This document shows positions 36,196 to 44,943 of a stretch of DNA of 64,000 bases, one piece after another. The position numbers and the translations under genes are program-made. Position 1 is the first letter of the stretch. Each line of letters begins with the position of its first letter. The stretch comes from Arenibacter hampyeongensis (lineage in GTDB: Bacteria > Bacteroidota > Bacteroidia > Flavobacteriales > Flavobacteriaceae): assembly GCF_002909255.1 (NCBI RefSeq), contig NZ_PIOB01000004.1:124001-188000 (forward strand), written 5' to 3'. The notes under the pieces were generated by a model. The model ran no database searches. It was given only the letters and a program-made list of their open reading frames with translations, and had not been told where the DNA came from.

Positions 36196-37294
36196 CTAGA
36201 TTTCTTCCTTTTGTCCCATCATCATTAGATAAGCTTTTAAGAATTGATCAATATTGCCGTCCATTACTGCATCAACGTTTCCTGTTTCTTCACCTGTACG
36301 CACGTCTTTCACCAACTTATATGGGTGCATTACATAATTTCTAATCTGTGAACCCCATTCTATTTTCATTTTTGAGGACTCAATTTCCTGACGGGCCTCC
36401 ATTTTCTTGCGCAATTCTATTTCGTACAATTGGGACTTAAGCATTTTTAGGGCTGTAGCCCTATTGTCGTGTTGCGATCTGGAATCTGAACAAGAAATCT
36501 GTATTCCGGAAGGTTTGTGGGTCAGTTGAACTTTGGTTTCCACCTTATTTACATTCTGCCCTCCGGCACCACTTGATCTGGCAGTAGTAATCTCCACATC
36601 TGCCGGATTTATATCTATTTCTATACTGTCGTCCACCAATGGATAAACATAAACGGAAGCAAAAGAAGTATGGCGCTTGGCATTACTGTCGAAAGGGGAA
36701 ATACGTACTAGTCTATGCACCCCGTTCTCGCCCTTAAGCCAACCAAAGCTAAAGTCGCCCTCTATTTCCAAGGTTACCGTTTTTATTCCTGCCACGTCCC
36801 CTTCCTGATAATTGAGTTCTTTTATCTTGTAGCGATTCTTTTCGCTCCACATCATATACATCCGCATTAACATGGATGCCCAATCACAGCTTTCCGTGCC
36901 TCCGGCACCAGCAGTAATTTGAATTATGGCCGTAAGTTCATCTCCCTCGGCCGAGAGCATATTTTTGAATTCCAATTTTTCCAAGGCATCAACGGCCTTG
37001 TCGTAATGACTTTCAACATCGGCCTCGGACATTTCACCCTCTTTCTGAAATTCTAAAAAAATCTCCAGATCGGCCGCTAAACTTTGAGCACTATTAAAAT
37101 CATCGACCCATTGTTTCTTGGATTGAATTAATTTCATCTGCTCTTGTGCTTCCTGTGGATGGTTCCAAAAATCCGGAGCCAAGGTTTTTTCTTCCTCGTT
37201 TTCTATTTCTACAAGCTTGGCATCTATGTCAAAGATACCTCCTTAACGCACCAAGGCGATCAATGAGACTCTTATAATGGTCCGTAGTTATCAT
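36196..37294 (-). CDS. prfB: Peptide chain release factor 2, with programmed +1 frameshift
   Basis: RF2, which recognises UAA and UGA. The zero frame runs from the ATG at 37294 for 21 codons ([21 protein letters not shown]) to CTT TGA; a +1 slip at CTT leads into the main frame from 37230 to the stop at 36196, giving 365 residues, the normal RF2 length. The slip site has the internal Shine-Dalgarno AGGAGG just upstream. Motifs in the main frame: RISPFDS (SPF anticodon-like, about residues 199-201) and GAGGQNVNK (GGQ, about 244-246). The in-frame UGA makes the protein autoregulate its own level. Confidence 0.94.
37229..37243 (-). promoter_or_regulatory. RF2 programmed +1 frameshift signal
   Basis: On the minus strand the order is AGGAGG (37243-37238), then TAT, CTT (37234-37232) and the in-frame stop TGA (37231-37229), followed by C. 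This is the classical RF2 recoding site: stimulatory Shine-Dalgarno, slippery CUU and UGA C. Confidence 0.93.
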
Positions 37295-37361
37295 ATGCTA
37301 ATTATTTTCAGCCAAAAATAGGATTCTTTTTTTTGATTATGTATCAAATATGAAATGATAT

Positions 37362-38213
37362 TTATTGTTCGGCCTGCACTTCCACGGAATGAACGGTTTC
37401 ATTGGCACCTTGGGAATATACAACGCCTTTTAAAGGAGAGCAATCATTATAGTCCTTCCCATGGGCTACTTTAATATGGTTGTCATTGACCAACAGATGG
37501 TTGGTAGGATCAAAGCCTATCCAGCCAACTTGCGGAATGTATGCCTCTGCCCAAGCATGCATTTGAGAGTCGCCAAAGTAACCATTGCCTTGGTGCAGGT
37601 ATCCCGAGACATAGCGCGCGGGAATATTATTTGCTTTTGACAAAGCACAGAATAAATGGGTGAAATCCTGGCAAACACCTTCCGGTTTTTTTATAATTTC
37701 ATCCAACACGGTATTCACATGGGTAACCCCGGCATTGAAGTGTATAAAATTATAGACCCAATTATTTAGCTTTTGCAGATTTTCAAAAATACTGATACTG
37801 CTATCAAAAAGAAACAAATTTTCAGTGCCTTCTGGGAGGACTGTATATTTGGTCTGGCGTAAAAAGGGTTCAAAATCAACCTTGAAAGTCAAACTTTGTA
37901 CAAGCTCGTAATTACTAACAATATCAAATAGCGGAATTTGATCAAAGGGATTGAAACTTAATTTTTTTAGTTTAAAAGAAACACTGAAATTTATTTTTTG
38001 GAGGCGTTCCTTGGTGTTTATCCTTATGGTCTGAAAACCATAACCATTTTGTGAAAACTCACTTCTGGCTTGCATTGAATTTTTGATATCTACACTGATC
38101 AATTCTTGTGTATCATTGTCTTCAGGAACTATCAAAAATTGCCATGAGGCATTTTCCACCGGATTCTCATATTTATTTTCAGCGCTATAAGTAACGGAAT
38201 ATTCAAATGACAT
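37362..38213 (-). CDS. Transglutaminase-family protein
   Basis: The ATG at 38213 gives 283 residues; a longer frame adds 16 residues that look unlike a family start. An N-terminal beta domain (about 1-135) precedes the catalytic transglutaminase-like core, with C181 in EGVCQDFTHLFCAL, H219 in MHAWAEAYIP and D235 in GWIGFDPTNHLLV. Bacterial members with this architecture are usually found beside alpha-E and ATP-grasp genes, as here, and are thought to act as peptidases or peptide-modifying enzymes. It is the last of the three genes and is 44 nt from the alpha-E gene. Confidence 0.88.
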   Translation of the reverse strand: MSFEYSVTYSAENKYENPVENASWQFLIVPEDNDTQELISVDIKNSMQARSEFSQNGYGFQTIRINTKERLQKINFSVSFKLKKLSFNPFDQIPLFDIVSNYELVQSLTFKVDFEPFLRQTKYTVLPEGTENLFLFDSSISIFENLQKLNNWVYNFIHFNAGVTHVNTVLDEIIKKPEGVCQDFTHLFCALSKANNIPARYVSGYLHQGNGYFGDSQMHAWAEAYIPQVGWIGFDPTNHLLVNDNHIKVAHGKDYNDCSPLKGVVYSQGANETVHSVEVQAEQ

Positions 38214-38257
38214 TGTAAATAAGTTGTTGGCACAAATGTAAGCCAATGGATTAAAAA

Positions 38258-39205
38258 TCAATAGTTAAAAAATTCATTTTCCATTTTAAGGCTGATCTGG
38301 ACCAGATTATTGAGAATTTTTTCAATGAAGCCTTGAATATCCTCTTCAATTTCCTCGGCGTATTTAAATTCATATTCCCCTTTGACCTTACTTATTAAAA
38401 AGGCGGTGGAATTTTTATCTGGAGTTTTGGATTCATCCAAATCTTTAATATGCTTGTGGACCTGATTGATGCTGTTGATAACAGATCTTGGACAATCCGG
38501 ATTTAATATTAAAAATTCCAAAGTGGAGATGCTTGTAGGGGCCTTCTTATAATATCTGCGCATCATATCATAAGATTCCACACATTTAAGTAAGGTGGTC
38601 CATTCAAAACTATGGCTAATTTTGTCCCCATAACTACCTTTTGCCTTTACGGCATCATTGTATTTGGCATTAATGATCCGGATTACTTGTGTGGCTCTTT
38701 CAATATTTATACCCATCAAAATAATGGCATATACATCATCGTGCAACAGGGTGCCCCTTATTTTTCCTCTTAAAATAGCGGTCATCTCCGTAATGTTTAC
38801 CGTAAAATCGTATAGACCTTTTTTTGTGAAATCCTCTATGGAATAATTGATTACGAAATGGTAAAATTTGTTAATAGATTCGTACAGTTCGGTAGAAATA
38901 AGGTCTCTTGCACTATTGGCATTCTCACGAGCATATTTTACGTTGTTGATAATGGAATAGGGCATATCACCATTTAACCCAATATTGTACAAAATATCTT
39001 CTTCCTTGAGAATAACGGAGTTATCGTTAAGCGGTTCCCCTACAAAGAACATTAGGGAACGCAGTACAAATTGTCTGGATTGGGACAGTTCGTTGGGAGC
39101 GTCCAAGGATGAAAAATAATTTACGTTAAGGTATCTGGCAACATGTTCTGAACGTTCAATATAACGCCCCATCCAAAAAAGGTTATTGGCAACTCTAGCT
39201 AACAT
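38258..39205 (-). CDS. Alpha-E domain protein
   Basis: A 315-residue helical protein with the family start MLARVANNLFWMGRYIERSEHVARYL, followed by long amphipathic helices with several charged repeats (RENANSARDLISTELYE, IEDFTKKGLYDFTVNITEM). Alpha-E proteins have no known catalytic motif and nearly always occur with circularly permuted ATP-grasp and transglutaminase genes. The gene lies 9 nt downstream of the ATP-grasp gene. Its biochemical role is not established. Confidence 0.92.
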   Translation of the reverse strand: MLARVANNLFWMGRYIERSEHVARYLNVNYFSSLDAPNELSQSRQFVLRSLMFFVGEPLNDNSVILKEEDILYNIGLNGDMPYSIINNVKYARENANSARDLISTELYESINKFYHFVINYSIEDFTKKGLYDFTVNITEMTAILRGKIRGTLLHDDVYAIILMGINIERATQVIRIINAKYNDAVKAKGSYGDKISHSFEWTTLLKCVESYDMMRRYYKKAPTSISTLEFLILNPDCPRSVINSINQVHKHIKDLDESKTPDKNSTAFLISKVKGEYEFKYAEEIEEDIQGFIEKILNNLVQISLKMENEFFNY

Positions 39206-39214
39206 AAGTTTTTT

Positions 39215-40687
39215 TTATTTTTTTAATACCCAGGTATCTTTTGAGCCTCCTCCTTGGGAGGAATTTACAATTAGATTACCTTTTTTCAGTGCTACTCTGG
39301 ACAATCCGCCTTTGAGAACAAACTCCTTTTTGTTTCCCAAAAGAGTAAAGGTCCTTAAATCTACATGACGTTGTTCAAAAGACTCGCTGTCATCTATATA
39401 AGTGGGATGTACAGATAAGGACATAATTGGCTGGGCAATGTATTTCCTGGGATTTTGCTTTATTTCCTCTTGGACCACTTTTATTTCGGCCTTGGTAAGT
39501 CTATTGCCTATGGAAATTCCATAACCCCCGGCTTCGTCTACAGGCTTTATCACTAGTTCGTGGATGTGTTCCAAAACGTACTTAAGTTCGTCGGGCCTGC
39601 TACAATGGTAGGTATGTACATTGTTGAGAATAGGAGTCTCATCCAAATAATATTTTATGATTTGTGGCATATATGTGTAAATGGCCTTATCATCAGCAAC
39701 ACCGGTCCCTGGTGCATTTGCCAAGCAAACATTCCCTTTGATGTAGGCCGCGAACAGACCTGGTACTCCCAATGAGGAATCGGCCCTAAATTCCAGGGGA
39801 TCCAAAAATTGGTCATCCACTCTTCGGTAAATCACATCAACCTTAATGGGTCCACGAATGGTTTTCATATACACAAAATCGTTCTCAACAAATAAATCCC
39901 TACCTTCTACCAATTCCACACCCATAGCTTTTGCCAAATAGGAATGTTCGTAGAATGCAGAATTGTACATCCCCGGTGTGATCACTACACAATTTGGGAC
40001 ATCTACCCCTTTTGGTTTTACACTTTCCAGGATATCCAGCAGGTTTTCCGCGTAGTTGGTTACGGTATGGGTCTTGTAATGGTTGAAAACTCCAAAAAGG
40101 GCTCTTTTTAAGGCGGTGCGGTTGCAAATAACATAACTTACACCTGATGGACACCTAATATTATCTTCCAATACATAATAATTGCCATCTGAATGTTTTA
40201 TTACATCTGTTCCCGATATATGATTGTAAATTCCCCCTGGTGGGTCAACACCGATCATTTGATGTAAATAGTTTGCGGAGGAACTTATAAGGTCTAAAGG
40301 AACTACGCCATCTTTGATAATTTTTTTATCGTGATATATATCCCATAAAAACAGGTTCAATGCTTTACTACGCTGGATAGCACCCCTTTCAATAATTTCC
40401 CATTCATCTTCATCTATGATTCTTGGAAAAAGATCAAATGGAAATATTTTTTCCTGTGTCTCCTTTTTGTCATAGACCTGAAAAGTGATTCCCTGGTTAA
40501 AAAATGAGGATTTGGCCTTGTTGTTCAACTGCACATAGTCTTGAATGGAGTGATTCCCGTACAGTTCGAACAATTTTTGATAAACATTTTTAGCTGTTCC
40601 ATTGATGTTGAAAACTTCATCAAAAAGTGCCGTATTGTTGATGTACGAAGAAAATATGGGTTTTTTTACGTCCGGGTTCATAGGCAT
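39215..40687 (-). CDS. Circularly permuted ATP-grasp protein
   Basis: A 490-residue protein of the circularly permuted type 2 ATP-grasp family. The characteristic stretches are GVDPPGGIYNHISGTDVIKHSDG, EDNIRCPSGVSYVICNR, GPIKVDVIYRRVDDQFLDP, FAAYIKGNVCLANAPGTGVADDKAIYTYMPQII and VIKPVDEAGGYGISIG. Either ATG (40687 or 40681) is possible and both leave the family start intact. It heads a three-gene operon with alpha-E and transglutaminase proteins. Iyer and Aravind predicted such sets to make or modify peptides using an ATP-grasp amide ligase; experiments for this set are not known to me. Confidence 0.9.
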   Translation of the reverse strand: MPMNPDVKKPIFSSYINNTALFDEVFNINGTAKNVYQKLFELYGNHSIQDYVQLNNKAKSSFFNQGITFQVYDKKETQEKIFPFDLFPRIIDEDEWEIIERGAIQRSKALNLFLWDIYHDKKIIKDGVVPLDLISSSANYLHQMIGVDPPGGIYNHISGTDVIKHSDGNYYVLEDNIRCPSGVSYVICNRTALKRALFGVFNHYKTHTVTNYAENLLDILESVKPKGVDVPNCVVITPGMYNSAFYEHSYLAKAMGVELVEGRDLFVENDFVYMKTIRGPIKVDVIYRRVDDQFLDPLEFRADSSLGVPGLFAAYIKGNVCLANAPGTGVADDKAIYTYMPQIIKYYLDETPILNNVHTYHCSRPDELKYVLEHIHELVIKPVDEAGGYGISIGNRLTKAEIKVVQEEIKQNPRKYIAQPIMSLSVHPTYIDDSESFEQRHVDLRTFTLLGNKKEFVLKGGLSRVALKKGNLIVNSSQGGGSKDTWVLKK

Positions 40688-40914
40688 ATTTTTTTCAAGT
40701 TACTTTATTTTAGTTACTTACGGGCGATTTATGTTTTTTTAGCCAGAGAATTATCCATACTTAAAAAATGGAATGGTATTATTGTCAAATCACATTAAAT
40801 GAGAGGAAAAAAATAGCTACTTGAAAAATGTTTAATACGTTTACATAAATTAAGAACCCAGTTTAATAAGGATGTTAATCTTGATTCATTTGTTCTATAT
40901 AATTTTCAACCTTT

Positions 40915-41937
40915 ATGCATATAAATCTTATTAGTGATACCGTCACAAAACCTACCTCTGTAATGTTGCAGGCTATGATGACAGCCGAGGTGGGGGACGA
41001 TGTTTTTAAAAACGATCCTTCGGTCAATAGGTTGGAAGAAAAGATAGCCAAATTGTTTGGTATGGAAGCGGCTTTGTTTTTTCCCAGTGGCACCATGGCC
41101 AACCAAACGGCCATAAAATTGCATACCCAACCTGGGGATCAATTAATTTGTGATAAGTACGCCCATGTATATAATTACGAAGGGGGAGGGGTAAGTTTTA
41201 ATAGTGGTGTATCCTGCAGATTGGTAGATGGCCATAGGGGAATGATGACAGCTGGTCAAGTTGAGGAAGCCATAAACCCTCCAGACTTTTATCACAGTCC
41301 GTTAACTTCTCTTGTTTGCATAGAAAATACAACCAATAAGGGTGGGGGAGCCTGTTGGGATTTGGAAGAATTAAGGGCTATAAGAAAGGTGTGCGACAAG
41401 CATCATTTAAAATATCACTTGGATGGAGCGCGTATCTGGAATGCCCTAATCGCCAAAAATGAATCCCCCCTGGAATATGGGGAGTTGTTCCATACCATCA
41501 GTGTTTGTTTGAGTAAAGGACTGGGGTGTCCAGTAGGTTCCGTTTTGGTAGGGGACAAGGAGAATATAGACAAAGCACTAAGGGTAAGGAAGGTGCTTGG
41601 AGGGGGGATGCGACAAGCTGGATATCTTGCTGCAGCAGGAATATATGCCTTGGACAATCACCTGGATCGATTGGCGGAAGACCACGCAAAGGCTGCGGAA
41701 ATTAGTAGGGTACTATCGGGACTGCCTTACATTAAAAAGGTTGAGCCCACGGAAACGAATATTATTATTTTCGAATTGGACGAAAAGCAGATTACTACTG
41801 AACGTTTTCTGGGTAAGCTGAAAAAAATGAATATTCAAATTATTGGAATGGGACAAAATAAATTGCGAATGGTTACCCATATGGACTATACCGACGATAT
41901 GCACGAGTATTTGTTGAATATACTACCCAAATTATAG
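40915..41937 (+). CDS. Threonine aldolase (beta-eliminating lyase family)
   Basis: A 340-residue PLP enzyme. The start MHINLISDTVTKPTSVMLQAM, FPSGTMANQTAIKLH, CIENTTNKGGGACW, HLDGARIWNALIA and the Schiff-base lysine K201 in CLSKGLGCPVGSVLVG match low-specificity L-threonine aldolases. It would split threonine/allo-threonine into glycine and acetaldehyde. It is single, with the YegP-like gene convergent on its 3' end (6-bp overlap). Activity on other beta-hydroxy amino acids is possible. Confidence 0.9.
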   Translation: MHINLISDTVTKPTSVMLQAMMTAEVGDDVFKNDPSVNRLEEKIAKLFGMEAALFFPSGTMANQTAIKLHTQPGDQLICDKYAHVYNYEGGGVSFNSGVSCRLVDGHRGMMTAGQVEEAINPPDFYHSPLTSLVCIENTTNKGGGACWDLEELRAIRKVCDKHHLKYHLDGARIWNALIAKNESPLEYGELFHTISVCLSKGLGCPVGSVLVGDKENIDKALRVRKVLGGGMRQAGYLAAAGIYALDNHLDRLAEDHAKAAEISRVLSGLPYIKKVEPTETNIIIFELDEKQITTERFLGKLKKMNIQIIGMGQNKLRMVTHMDYTDDMHEYLLNILPKL

Positions 41938-42255
41938 GCCAATGGCATCTGGTAATAAGGAAATACTGGTTTTAAGATTTTTTATGCCATTTTCCATTCC
42001 GGCCTCGGAACTATAAAGCATGGAATTTCCAATTGTTTTTCCTTCACTATTCTTCATGGTAAAGAGAAATTTCCCATTATAATCTGTCTTGCGTTCAAAA
42101 ACAGAAGATTGGCCAACAAGAATCTTGAGTTTGGCAATTGTATTATCAATATCCGCTCTACTGTTAAAAGGGACGCTTGTAAGTAGCGTTTGTCCACTTT
42201 CAGATTGCAGACTAAAGATATATGAGGTATCCGATTCCTTTTTTATTTCTAGCAT
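41932..42255 (-). CDS. YegP/DUF1508 domain protein
   Basis: A 107-residue protein made of two similar halves with the YegP-type pattern (EIKKESDTSYIFSLQSESGQTLL and TDYNGKFLFTMKNSEGKTI; each followed by S..F.S.A....I..LK). Only an uncharacterised role in DNA or stress is suggested for the family. It lies 4-6 bp into the convergent threonine aldolase gene and next to the candidate RNA, from which it is separated by about 68 bp. Confidence 0.8.
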   Translation of the reverse strand: MLEIKKESDTSYIFSLQSESGQTLLTSVPFNSRADIDNTIAKLKILVGQSSVFERKTDYNGKFLFTMKNSEGKTIGNSMLYSSEAGMENGIKNLKTSISLLPDAIGL

Positions 42256-42322
42256 GGCCTAGGCAACTTTTTTTAAAGTTACACAAAAAAAATGTGAATT
42301 TTTTATCTAAAAATTGTCATGT

Positions 42323-42407
42323 CTTTGGGCCGGGGGTCTTAACATGCACCTGGGAGACAGTGCGGAATGTAGACCAAGTAGGAGATTCGGCCCGGCAAAT
42401 TCCGAAG
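42323..42407 (+). ncRNA. Candidate structured RNA, family not recognised
   Basis: An 85-nt segment of high GC in an AT-rich gap with nested complementarity. Outer stem CTTTGG (42323-42328) pairs with CCGAAG (42402-42407) using one U-G pair; GCCGGG (42329-42334) pairs with CCCGGC (42391-42396) with a 5-nt AAATT bulge outside; then GGTCT (42335-42339) pairs with AGACC (42371-42375), ACAT (42342-42345) with ATGT (42367-42370), and GCAC (42346-42349) with GTGC (42360-42363) around a 10-nt loop. The U-G pair exists only if the plus strand is transcribed. I cannot match it to a named RNA; SRP RNA was considered but the conserved GGAA hairpin was not found. Confidence 0.45.
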
Positions 42408-42443
42408 GGGTAAGAGTTGGTATTTTTAAAGTTGAGATTTAAG

Positions 42444-42493
42444 TATAAAAAAGGGTGCCAAAAAACTCGGAAAAATAACTTTTAAACACCCTT
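42444..42493 (-). terminator. Terminator of trpB-type gene
   Basis: On the minus strand AAGGGTG pairs with CACCCTT (42493-42487 with 42457-42451) and a T run follows. The loop is large (29 nt). It is 20 nt past the trpB stop. Confidence 0.6.
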
Positions 42494-42512
42494 ATGTTTA
42501 AGTTTTTGAAAA

Positions 42513-43724
42513 TTATTTTTCAACTTCGGGTAGTCCAAAGGTATCTACAACATAATCAATGTCCTTATCGCCCCTACCACTAAGATTGACCAAAATGGAG
42601 GACTGCGGATTTTGCTGTGCCAATTTTAGGGCGTAGGCTACTGCGTGGGCACTTTCCAATGCAGGGATAATACCTTCCAAGCGACTTAATTCATAAAAGG
42701 CGTCTATAGTTTCCTGGTCAGAAACAACTTCATAGGTTACTTTTTTAAGATCCTTCAGCATACTGTGTTCAGGACCCACCCCAGGGTAATCCAAACCGCT
42801 GGCTACAGAATGTACGGCTCCCGGTTCGCCCTTTTCATCTTTTAGCATATAACATTTAAATCCATGAATTACACCTGGTGTACCAAAGGTCATAGTAGCG
42901 GCATGTTCACCGTATTCCATGGAACGACCTCCAGGTTCTACGCCGTATAAGGTGCATTCAGGTTCATCCAGAAAGGAGGAGAATATCCCCATGGCATTAC
43001 TACCGCCTCCAACACAGGCTACTACCTTATCCGGTAATTCTCCGGTCATTTCCAAAAACTGTTCCTTGGCTTCAATACCCACGACACGTTGAAAATCACG
43101 GACCATCATGGGAAATGGGTGTGGCCCTACTACAGAGCCAATGCAATAAATTGTTGTTATGGGGTCTTTTAAATAAGCTTCAAAGGCTGAATCCACAGCC
43201 TCTTTCAAGGTTTTTAGGCCATGGGAAACCGGTACTACTTTTGCGCCAAGGATTTTCATCCTGACCACATTGGGATGTTCTTTGGCAATATCCACTTCTC
43301 CCATATGGATTTCGCATTCCAATCCAAAATAGGCCGCTGCGGTAGCCAATGCCACACCGTGCTGTCCGGCTCCAGTTTCTGCAATTAATTTCTTTTTACC
43401 CAAGTGTTTCGCTAAAAGCGCCTCTCCCATACAATGGTTTAGTTTATGGGCTCCTGTATGATTAAGATCTTCTCGCTTAAGATATATTCTTCCTCCGTAT
43501 TTTTCGGACAGCCTGTTGCAATAATAAACAGGCGTTGGCCTTCCTTGGTAGTGTTTGCGAATGCTACGAAGTTCCGAAATAAAATTATGCGATTTGCTGA
43601 TGGAATAATAAGCGTCTGTAATTTTTTTCATTTCCGCTTCAAGAACGGGAGGTATAAAGGCACCACCGTACTCTTTAAAAAAACCATTTTTATCTGGATA
43701 GGTTTTAAAATAATTTTCCGTCAT
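42513..43724 (-). CDS. trpB: Tryptophan synthase beta chain (lone)
   Basis: A 403-residue PLP-dependent beta chain: K94 in [20 protein letters not shown]116 in [30 protein letters not shown], and the C-terminal [10 protein letters not shown]. The usual motifs are conserved, but the [11 protein letters not shown] and [19 protein letters not shown] stretches vary from E. coli TrpB, and no trpA or other trp gene is next to it. It may be the pathway TrpB or a standalone second copy that uses free indole. A terminator lies downstream. The lack of context leaves the physiological role open. Confidence 0.87.
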   Translation of the reverse strand: MTENYFKTYPDKNGFFKEYGGAFIPPVLEAEMKKITDAYYSISKSHNFISELRSIRKHYQGRPTPVYYCNRLSEKYGGRIYLKREDLNHTGAHKLNHCMGEALLAKHLGKKKLIAETGAGQHGVALATAAAYFGLECEIHMGEVDIAKEHPNVVRMKILGAKVVPVSHGLKTLKEAVDSAFEAYLKDPITTIYCIGSVVGPHPFPMMVRDFQRVVGIEAKEQFLEMTGELPDKVVACVGGGSNAMGIFSSFLDEPECTLYGVEPGGRSMEYGEHAATMTFGTPGVIHGFKCYMLKDEKGEPGAVHSVASGLDYPGVGPEHSMLKDLKKVTYEVVSDQETIDAFYELSRLEGIIPALESAHAVAYALKLAQQNPQSSILVNLSGRGDKDIDYVVDTFGLPEVEK

Positions 43725-43920
43725 AATAAGTGTGAAGTTTGTAATGGATAAATAAGTTAGATGGCAAAAAACACATGCCTCTACAATTATAATGATTTCT
43801 AAAATAAATTTCGACTTTTTCTATAGGGAATAAGGAGCTTGTGCCAGTTTGGATTAAGCATTTAGTATGCCCGAATAAATATAGGTTGGCAAAAAATAAA
43901 AAGACTGGTTGGGGTCAAAA

Positions 43921-44379
43921 TCACATTTTTCTGTTCCGCCTAAGAAAGTCCATGTACTTTTCCACATCTCCTTTAGTGCCGTAACCCGAAAGTGAGGCTA
44001 CCTCTTTTTCTTCAGTACTGACCAAACTTATAAGTGGAAAAATGCCTTTTTTGTTCCACTGTGATAACAATTCCTTGTTTTGTTTCATTTCATCTGGAGT
44101 AAGGCGTTCTTTTTTTCGGGGAAGATCAACATATAGAAGTACATAGTCCTTTGCCACTTCCTTAAATTGCTCGGTCTCGAACAAATCTTTCTTTAAGGCC
44201 TTACATGGAGAGCACCAATCACTTCCAGTAAAATACATCAGGATGTTGGAGTTGGTTTTCTTTGCCATTATTTGCGCACTGTTATAATCGGTTAGCCAGT
44301 CGGTTTCTTGGGTATCGACACCGTTGTTTTGTGCATGAACAAGAAATGGTAACAAGAGTAATATGAAAAAATTCTTCAT
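43921..44379 (-). CDS. Thioredoxin-like secreted protein
   Basis: A 152-residue exported protein with a signal peptide (about 1-16) and an active-site motif GSDWCSPCKAL (C56, C59) of the thioredoxin-7/DsbD-gamma-like family. An ILMYFTGSDWC strand precedes it and the C-terminus has FPLISLVSTEE with the cis-Pro-like position. It should be a periplasmic thiol reductase or oxidoreductase. It is upstream of the YbaB gene on the minus strand's downstream side, with 44 bp between. Confidence 0.87.
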   Translation of the reverse strand: MKNFFILLLLPFLVHAQNNGVDTQETDWLTDYNSAQIMAKKTNSNILMYFTGSDWCSPCKALKKDLFETEQFKEVAKDYVLLYVDLPRKKERLTPDEMKQNKELLSQWNKKGIFPLISLVSTEEKEVASLSGYGTKGDVEKYMDFLRRNRKM

Positions 44380-44423
44380 TAATAACAGTTTTGATTTAAT
44401 GACTGTGCTAAACTTACTGAAAT

Positions 44424-44750
44424 TTATTTCAAAAACGAATCCATTCCCGGAATATTGGGCATGCCTTCCTTGGCAACAGCAGCCAATTCGTTTTCGTTTA
44501 TAGTTGTGGCTTTTTCAATAGCCTTGTTCACGGTGAGGATCAGAAAATCTTCCAATTGTTCCTTGTCACCTAATAGGCTATCATCTATGTTAATGGACTT
44601 TATGGTCCTGTTGGCAGTAATACTTACTTTTAGTAAACCGTCAGGAGATTGCTCATCTAGAATTACTGTATTCATTCTCTCTTTGGTAGCTTTTACTTTT
44701 TCCTGGGTTTCTTTCAATTTCCCCAACATGCCCATCATATCTCCAAACAT
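44424..44750 (-). CDS. YbaB/EbfC nucleoid-associated protein
   Basis: A 108-residue member of the YbaB/EbfC family: [21 protein letters not shown] at the start, [21 protein letters not shown] in the middle, [18 protein letters not shown] at the end. Such proteins form dimers and bind DNA without strong sequence preference. It usually lies near recR or dnaX, but here its neighbour is a thioredoxin-like gene. Confidence 0.92.
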   Translation of the reverse strand: MFGDMMGMLGKLKETQEKVKATKERMNTVILDEQSPDGLLKVSITANRTIKSINIDDSLLGDKEQLEDFLILTVNKAIEKATTINENELAAVAKEGMPNIPGMDSFLK

Positions 44751-44907
44751 AATTATAGATTTAAATAGTTCTACCCCCCAAAATTACTAAAATGCTTGGG
44801 ATTCATAAAAAAAATAGGTGAACGTTATAAATATAGTTGTTTTTAGTGGTTAAGGATTTTATTGTGGATAAAGCACATAATTAATCAGGTCGGTGGCATA
44901 TAAATAT

Positions 44908-44915
44908 TATTTTTG
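44908..44915 (+). promoter_or_regulatory. -7 promoter element of oligopeptidase gene
   Basis: Perfect TAnnTTTG (TATTTTTG), placing the transcription start near 44922. This rules out the upstream candidate start at 44893 and supports the ATG at 44944. Confidence 0.6.
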
Positions 44916-44943
44916 CGAATTCTTATTAAAAATATCTAAACTC

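Noticed and set aside
36196..37182. Release factor 2 starting at the TTG at 37182
   Set aside because: The upstream frame with CTT TGA and AGGAGG restores the exact RF2 length by +1 frameshift, so this start would be internal.
42323..42407. 4.5S SRP RNA (ffs)
   Set aside because: The long hairpin shape is suggestive, but I could not find the conserved GGAA tetraloop with the AGCAG-type loop; left as an unassigned RNA candidate.
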